Source of the DNA: Cokeromyces recurvatus
Taxonomy: Eukaryota > Mucoromycota > Mucoromycetes > Mucorales > Mucoraceae
Length of the DNA: 64,000 nucleotides
Assembly: GCF_025118155.1 (NCBI RefSeq)
Contig: NW_026251416.1
Coordinates: 62,001-126,000 of the forward strand
Reading direction: 5' to 3'
A model generated the notes under the pieces. It was not told the origin of the DNA. It did no database searches and was given only the letters and a program-made list of their open reading frames with translations. Of the stretch, positions 58,484 through 64,000 are shown in pieces. The number at the start of each line of letters is the position of its first letter. Position 1 is the first letter of the stretch. A program made the translations under genes and the position numbers.

Positions 58484-58693
58484 ATTTCAATATCTAAGTC
58501 TTCACCAGTTAATTTTTCCCTCTGAGCCTTGCTTTTCACAATAGAGCCTAAGACGGATTAACGTTTATAAATAATATGGGTCTATTTCTTCTTCCCAATC
58601 CATCGTATCGCGCTCCCTCTTCGTCAACAATTCTTCCCTGCCCATCCTCATAAAAAAAATAAATATTTATTTGTATGCAGTTATTTAAAGCCG
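58484..58693 (-). repeat. Right arm of the 210-bp inverted repeat pair
   Basis: Minus-strand copy of 56689-56902 with the same frame (EDGQGRIVDEEGARYDGLGR then RNRPILFINVNPS, stop), differing by A/G and short indel changes. Outside it (58694-58770) the minus strand carries GGGCGACT and GGGCGG words that recur near the arm boundary. Confidence 0.75.
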
Positions 58694-59029
58694 CCCTTTG
58701 AGATTTGGAAAGTCGCCCCCAAAGGAAATTTTCTAGAGTTGCCTTTTTTTTTTTTAAAAAAAAACCGCCCATTAGTGTTGCACTTACTGTAATTTGTATT
58801 ATTATTATTATTTTATTTTTTATTTTTACGTACGTCATTATGATTTTAAATTTTAACTCTTTTTATGCAAATTTCTTCTTTACTAGTTTGACGTATAAAA
58901 CCAGTCATCATACTTTTTTTTTCTTGCTATATGAATTCATATAAAAAGAAGCAAAAAAGTGATATAATTTTTATTTATTTTGTTTATTTTTTTCAAGAAA
59001 AAACTTATATATCAATTATCTAAATCAAA

Positions 59030-60766
59030 ATGTCTAACAATACAAACAAAGGAAATATGGCTACTTATGAAACAGGACTTAATAACCCAGGTAATGTAGC
59101 TTCCATTGGTGCTGGCAATAACTATCCTTCTAACAATGGCACTGCTCAAAATGATAACAACACTAATTACGATACTGGACTTCATACTTATCGTAATAAG
59201 GATAACACTTATACCGATCGTAATACAGATAATTATGGTAATATGGCTACTACTGGTTTGATGGGTAATCAACATAATAATAACTACAATGATCGTGGTC
59301 TCTCTAATACTCAACAACGTAATAATGATAACTTTGCCACTTATAATCCTGAACGTCAAAGTGATAACTATGGTAACATGGCTACTACTGGTCTCCAAAA
59401 TGACAATAATCTTTCTTATAATACTGGACTTGATGCTAACAATCCTCGTAATATTCCTTCTACTGGAGTAACTGATGCCTCTCATCGTCAACCTGGATAC
59501 AACGAATTAAGAGATACTCAAGGTAACAGAGGTATTGGTCATCCTAATAAGGATAGCTATGGTGGCCCTACAGGTACAATAACTTCCACTGGTCCTACTG
59601 ATAGTTCTCATGTTCACAATAATAACAACTCTTATAATCCTAATCTTGATACTGGTAATTCTCAAAATATAATTACTGATGGTGCTATGGAAGGACGACA
59701 CGGTAAAGATCATCGTGGTATGGCTGGTGCAGCTGGCATGGCTGCCGCTACCGGACTTACTGGTCATCATCATCATAAGAATAAGCATGGCATTACCAAT
59801 GCTCCTGGCACAACTCGTTTGTCTCGCTCTAGTTCTTCTAGTTCCTCTAGCTCTTCTAGTTCTGATAACTCAAGTCATCATCATGGTTTGATGGGTATGG
59901 GTAAGAAGAAGCATCACAATAAGGATCACTCAACTGGTATGATGGATATGGGCAAGAAACATCATGATAAGCATAATCTAACTGATATGACTGGTCGTGC
60001 TCAACATGATAGAAGTAACATGTCTAACTACAACACTGGAATTGATCCTACTGATCCTCGTAATGCACCCTCTACAGGTGCTCATCATGGACTTCATGAT
60101 AGAGATAATATGGCTAACTACAACACTGGACTTGATCCTACTGATCCTCGTAATGCACCCTCTACAGGTGCTCATCATGGACTTCATGATAAGATGAATA
60201 CAACTGGCCATCACAATCCTTCCGATGCTAATCGTGCTACAACATCTGGCATGCATCACGTAGGTGCAACTGCTGCTGGTGCAACTGCCGCTGGTGCAAC
60301 TGCCGCTTCTAATCATCATCATACTGCTGGTTCTGGCAATACTGCTACACATCCTACAAATACAACTACAGGTATTGGTCATACACCAGACACCACACAT
60401 CAAAAGGAGCCTTCCCATCTCAATACTGGTGAACGAAAGCATGATCTTCATGGTGCTACTGCTGCTTTAGGTGATCATGGTGCTTCACAACATAACAAAA
60501 ATAATGGAGGTGCTCCTAATAATGTAACCATTGATCAAGGTCCAGCTGGAGATGCAGCTCATACTGGTTTACACGATGGTCAACGACATGCAGGTGAACC
60601 CAAAGTTGCTGGATATAAACATAGTGCCTCTAAGGATACTACTGCTCATAATAAGCCATCATTTGGTGATAAGGTTAAAGGAAATCTCGAAAAAATCGCT
60701 GGTAAGGTTACTGGTAATGAAGCCAAGGTTATTGAGGGTGAAAACCTCGCCTCTGGACATAAATAA
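59030..60766 (+). CDS. Hydrophilin-like Asn/Gly/His-rich repeat protein with CsbD-like tail
   Basis: Single exon, 578 aa, no transmembrane segment or signal peptide. The body is built of degenerate units of about 30 residues with the core YNTGLDPTDPRNAPSTG. Two adjacent units (60022-60108 and 60109-60195) are nearly identical, and older ones start at MATYETGLNNPGN and SYNTGLDANNPRNIPSTG. A poly-Ser block, His/Lys clusters and GATAA tandem repeats follow. The last 40 residues (FGDKVKGNLEKIAGKVTGNEA then KVIEGENLAS) resemble CsbD/hydrophilin stress proteins. Extreme hydrophilicity with Gly suggests an intrinsically disordered desiccation- or spore-stress protein. This is inference from composition. 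A TATAAA-like word (GTATAAAA) lies about 135 bp upstream. Confidence 0.75.
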   Translation: MSNNTNKGNMATYETGLNNPGNVASIGAGNNYPSNNGTAQNDNNTNYDTGLHTYRNKDNTYTDRNTDNYGNMATTGLMGNQHNNNYNDRGLSNTQQRNNDNFATYNPERQSDNYGNMATTGLQNDNNLSYNTGLDANNPRNIPSTGVTDASHRQPGYNELRDTQGNRGIGHPNKDSYGGPTGTITSTGPTDSSHVHNNNNSYNPNLDTGNSQNIITDGAMEGRHGKDHRGMAGAAGMAAATGLTGHHHHKNKHGITNAPGTTRLSRSSSSSSSSSSSSDNSSHHHGLMGMGKKKHHNKDHSTGMMDMGKKHHDKHNLTDMTGRAQHDRSNMSNYNTGIDPTDPRNAPSTGAHHGLHDRDNMANYNTGLDPTDPRNAPSTGAHHGLHDKMNTTGHHNPSDANRATTSGMHHVGATAAGATAAGATAASNHHHTAGSGNTATHPTNTTTGIGHTPDTTHQKEPSHLNTGERKHDLHGATAALGDHGASQHNKNNGGAPNNVTIDQGPAGDAAHTGLHDGQRHAGEPKVAGYKHSASKDTTAHNKPSFGDKVKGNLEKIAGKVTGNEAKVIEGENLASGHK

Positions 60767-60928
60767 TTTGCTCCCTTTTATTTCACTCGAAAAAAAAAAA
60801 AAAATAATCTCAAAGCTACTTGTATAATAAAATAATCTTTTACAATCTATTTTTATTGGAATTTTCCTTTTAAAATTGGGGGGTATTTTTTTTCTTTACT
60901 CTTTAAAAATAAATAAACAAGCGTTTAA

Positions 60929-61690
60929 TTACTTGACTATCTTCAATGTTTTGGTCGTTCCAACTTTGTCCATTTTTTCAATCATTTCAACTTTCTCCAC
61001 CGTTTCAACTTTCTCCACCGTTTCAATCTTCTCCACTGTTTCAATATTTTCTATTGTTTCAACCTTGTCTACTTTTTTAAGTCCTTCAGTAGTAAATTCT
61101 TCTTCTGATGTAGACTGAAATTCATCATTAATAGAAAATGCAAGTGGTTCGAATGCGGCTGTATCTTGATTACTTGAATCACTTCCAAATAAATTTTCGG
61201 GCGAATTCAATTTAGATTCAATAGAAATAACATCCAATGAATGCTTTCTGGATACAATCTTTACTGGATGGTTTGGTGATGAAGAATACCCCTGGGCTGA
61301 TGAATCTGAAGAAGAGCCGGATGAAAACTGATACAATAATTTTCGTCTCTGTGCTTTGTATTTTTTTATTTGATCTTGAGTAAAGTGATAGAGTTGGGCT
61401 GTATCTTGTTTAGTAACAGCTTTTGTATTTTGTGGCTCATCTTGTATATCAGTATGTGCTCTTCTTAGAGAAGACTTTGTTTGCTCATAAATGTTATTTT
61501 CCGATTGAGTACGTTTATTTTGCTGTTGTTTGATCTTCTGGCCTGATCTTAATTCAAAGCAGTCACTAGAAAAACGAAGTCTAGAATAAGTATTATGTGT
61601 CGGTATTAGGAATTGCTTAGATGATATAGGATGACTGTTTAAGTTTGGTAACTTGATGTTAACAAGATCCTCATTTTTCCATTTAGGCAT
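60929..61690 (-). CDS. Unknown Ser/Lys-rich protein with VEKVET tandem repeat
   Basis: Single exon, 253 aa, ATG at 61690 (MPKWKNEDLVNIKLPNLN). The middle is Ser/Gln/Lys-rich with a basic stretch (DQIKKYKAQRRKLLYQF) followed by a Ser run. Near the end, hexapeptides of the form VE(K/N)(V/I)ET repeat about five times, encoded by an 18-nt minisatellite (60982-61075). They give an alternating charged/beta-branched coiled-coil-like tail. No known domain. Its 3' end is 162 bp from the convergent hydrophilin-like gene. Probably a lineage-specific nuclear or cytosolic protein. Confidence 0.6.
   Translation of the reverse strand: MPKWKNEDLVNIKLPNLNSHPISSKQFLIPTHNTYSRLRFSSDCFELRSGQKIKQQQNKRTQSENNIYEQTKSSLRRAHTDIQDEPQNTKAVTKQDTAQLYHFTQDQIKKYKAQRRKLLYQFSSGSSSDSSAQGYSSSPNHPVKIVSRKHSLDVISIESKLNSPENLFGSDSSNQDTAAFEPLAFSINDEFQSTSEEEFTTEGLKKVDKVETIENIETVEKIETVEKVETVEKVEMIEKMDKVGTTKTLKIVK
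60982..61075. repeat. 18-nt coding minisatellite
   Basis: About five units of GTTTCAACTTTCTCCACC (plus strand) with increasing divergence towards 61075. Encodes the VEKVET repeats on the minus strand. Confidence 0.85.
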
Positions 61691-62754
61691 CCTTGATCGA
61701 TTAACCTTGTCAAATTAAAAAAAAAAATAAAAGATTTTTTATTATTTTATTTTATTTTTTTATTTCTCAGCAATTTTATTTTTATTCCTAGTGATTTTTT
61801 TTTTTTTTTTACTTTGTAGTACACAACTATTTAAACCATGTGAAGGAAGAAAAAAAAAAGGATCCCTTTTATTATAAATCTTCTCTTTGTAAAAAAATAA
61901 AACAAAAATAGAAAAAAAAAAACGTCAGAAATTGCTCATTAAGACTAAATTTCATTTTTTTTTTCTATCAAATATAACAATCAATATCGAAAAAAAAATA
62001 ATAGTAAGAGATCAAAATGAAAGAATTTAACTCTTTTTGTGAAGAAATAGGGATTTTTGAGAAACCATTATTCATTTCTTAAAAGTAATGATAGAAGCAC
62101 AAATTCATAAATTGTTATCTATTATCTAATTTTCTTTCTTTTTTTAACAATGTATTAGTAAATTTAGTATCATAATAAGAGTACATTTAAGGTTATAATT
62201 ACACGAGATTCTATTCTATTACAAATAAAGTCATTTCTTGCATATAAAATCAAATTAGGAATATGTCAAAATAAAGTTAAGATCAAGAAATAAGGGAAAA
62301 AGCGCGTGCATCTTTAATTTCAGGTAATGGTTTATCGTTACAACAATATAATGTGCCTGAAATGTTCTCCACGCATCCCTTAATAAAGCACAGATACATA
62401 ATCTTCTAATTATAAATAGTTTCCCTATTTGGCAATCTTTTATTGCAATGTTTTAGACTAAAATGAGTTTCTTTTTTAAGACTATTTAAAATAATATGGC
62501 AGCAAATAGTCAACGATAAAACGATGAATATGGAAGATGTAGTAATAAAAAAGAACCTTCCGAGCCGCGCTTTTTATATTTGGAAAAAAAAATCTATTCT
62601 TCTTTATAACTTTCTGAAGAAGTTCTTCAATTTTGATTTCCTTTTTTTTTTTTCTTTAACATTTTTATTTTATTTTATTTTTCATTTTATTTTAATTTAA
62701 TTTATTTTATTTTTTACTTTTATTTTCAAATATTTTTCTTTACAAGAAAAAATA
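61691..62754. other. Divergent intergenic region
   Basis: About 1 kb between the starts of the VEKVET-repeat gene (-) and the kelch gene (+). AT-rich, with a (TTTTA)n-like run at 62663-62720 immediately before the kelch start. No gene seen. Confidence 0.5.
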
Positions 62755-63570
62755 ATGATAATAAAGTTATTCTTAATAACATTACTCTTATCAGTAACGT
62801 TTACAAATGCTTATTTTTATGTGCCAAACTTTATGGCAAATCTACCTTTTCAAGGTGGCATGGCATCAGCAACTAGAAATAACTCTTTAATTATATTTGG
62901 TGGCGAAAATGCTACTAATACATATACCAATACTCTTTACTCACTCTCTCAGTTACCAGATACATTCAGTTGGCAATCTTTACCACAAAACAATCCGCCT
63001 CCAGGCAATATTTATGGACAAGCCGTAATCACAAAAGACAATAATCACTTTTATCTGTTAGGTGGCATGACAAATGCAACAAATAATCAGTTAGTTCCTT
63101 TACAATATTACCAATATGCCTTTGATACTAATACATGGACTGCACCTTCAACAAACAAAAATGCTTCTGCACCATTTCCTTATAATAGAAAACTGTTTAG
63201 TGCAACTTATGATGAAACCAATAATAAAATTTATGTCTATGGTGGCGCTTTAAATGAAACTGCCATCTTTTCTGATTTATGGGTTATGGATGTCGCTACT
63301 CAGCATTTTACTCCTTTACCCTCTGCCTATATACCTCGTTACGGTCATACTGCCTCTCTTTTAAGTAATGGACAGCTGGTGATACTTGGTGGTGTAGCAC
63401 AAGTAAACAATAGTGGAGTCATTGAAAATATTTTAGCACCCATGAATGAAATTTACGTCTACGATACAACTACAAATAAATGGGAACTTAAAAAGGCTAC
63501 AGGTGTACACAATATTCTACCTTCAACAAGAACATCGCACACAGCAGTAGTTAGTAAATATCTTTTTTTT

Positions 63571-63610
<40 letters not shown>

Positions 63611-64000
63611 TTTCGTGTGTGCGTGTTATAGGACTGTATGTCATAATTAATCTTTTTTTTTTTTTTTTTATTAGCTTCGGACGATAGAATTATTATTTTT
63701 GGTGGTATGTCCTAAATATAGTAAACATATAAAATAAAATAATTATTAATTTATTATATTTAGGTGATAATGGTGCTCCTGAAAGACAAAGAGTTTATTT
63801 GAATGCAATTGGTATTTTAGACACAAAGACTTGGACATGGACAGTACCAACTATATCAGGTATTCCACCTTCTAGACGTTCTTACGCTGCTGGTGGTATT
63901 CTGTCTCCAAATTATTTTACTGTCGCTTTTGGTCAGTTTATAAAAATAAAATATCATGTGAACATGTAATTAATTATTATTATTATAATAGGTTCTGCAC
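62755..64000 (+). CDS. Secreted or membrane kelch-repeat protein, 3' end outside window
   Basis: Exons visible: 62755-63553, 63675-63704, 63764-63931 and 63992-64000 (running off the end). A signal peptide MIIKLFLITLLLSVTFTNA precedes kelch blades: SLIIFGGENATNTYTNTLYS, HFYLLGGMTNATNNQ, KIYVYGGALNETAIFSDLWV, RYGHTASLLSNGQLVILGG then EIYVYDTTTNKW, and RTSHTAVV-DDRIIIFGGDN. Several NxT/S sequons suit an extracellular or lumenal location. Many Mucorales genomes carry families of secreted or single-pass kelch proteins. Function unknown. Exon 2 is only 30 nt. Intron 1 contains T37 (63573-63609). Confidence 0.88.

Noticed and set aside
1..64000. tRNA, rRNA, CRISPR, bacterial operon or origin features
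   Set aside because: No GGTTCGAATC-type T-loops with matching cloverleafs, no rRNA blocks and no spaced direct repeats were found by eye. The DNA is eukaryotic.

Overview
The window looks like nuclear DNA of a filamentous fungus, most probably a member of the Mucoromycota (Mucorales-type). It is very AT-rich. Genes carry many short GT-AG introns, mostly 50-90 nt. Long A or T homopolymers (25-55 nt) lie in introns and between genes. The protein set is eukaryotic and fungal: Zn2Cys6 factor, Get3, Not4, Ric1, ARMH3, GT49 and a mitochondrial S16. The transposon relics resemble the Tc1-like and LINE families common in Mucorales. I cannot name a species. All splice sites below were worked out by eye from reading frame, GT/AG signals and family similarity.

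Layout. 1-1.35 kb: AT-rich flank. 1.36-4.33 kb (-): farnesylatable Ydj1-type DnaJ and the GET3 ATPase. 6.28-9.85 kb (+): a large multi-KH RNA-binding protein. 10.24-12.47 kb (-): an AtuA-family protein. 13.5 kb: Tc1-like transposase relic. 14.4 kb (+): beta-trefoil protein. 16.15-16.55 kb (-): mitochondrial bS16, its promoter abutting a LINE reverse-transcriptase relic (16.7-17.0 kb). 17-19.4 kb: degenerate DNA. 19.5-23.1 kb (+): Zn2Cys6 transcription factor with a frame problem. 23.36-25.24 kb (-): AP-1 mu. 25.42-26.67 kb (-): F-box/LRR protein. 26.83-29.47 kb (+): ARMH3. 29.59-29.97 kb (-): His/Pro-rich small protein. 31.5-33.2 kb (+): Dsk2/ubiquilin. 34.0-34.4 kb (-): broken membrane-protein gene. 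35.1-35.9 kb (+): CCDC124/Lso2. 37.4 kb: second Tc1-like relic. 38.0-39.4 kb (-): GT49 glycosyltransferase. 40.2-41.1 kb (+): TTC1. 41.2-45.2 kb (-): Not4. 46.2-50.1 kb (-): Ric1. 50.35-50.9 kb (+): NR2C2AP-like protein. 50.9-52.0 kb (-): polytopic membrane protein. 52.8-54.2 kb (-): ornithine decarboxylase. 55-59 kb: gene-poor, with a 210-bp inverted repeat pair and tandem repeats. 59.0-60.8 kb (+): hydrophilin-like repeat protein. 60.9-61.7 kb (-): unknown repeat protein. 62.75 kb to the end (+): secreted kelch-repeat protein, cut by the window edge.

Most genes are housekeeping. Several act in Golgi/endosome traffic (Ric1, ARMH3, AP-1 mu, GT49, Get3) and several in protein quality control or translation (DnaJ, Dsk2, Not4, F-box protein, Lso2). 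I see no operons, CRISPR arrays, rRNA or tRNA genes, and no evidence that the traffic genes form a functional cluster. The most notable signals are four exact matches to the fungal iron-GATA consensus around CCDC124/Lso2, a 62-nt segment in the Zn2Cys6 gene that reads as conserved protein in a shifted frame yet could be spliced out as an intron, an inverted repeat pair enclosing an unidentified 1.6-kb segment, and a LINE relic feeding into a ribosomal-protein promoter.
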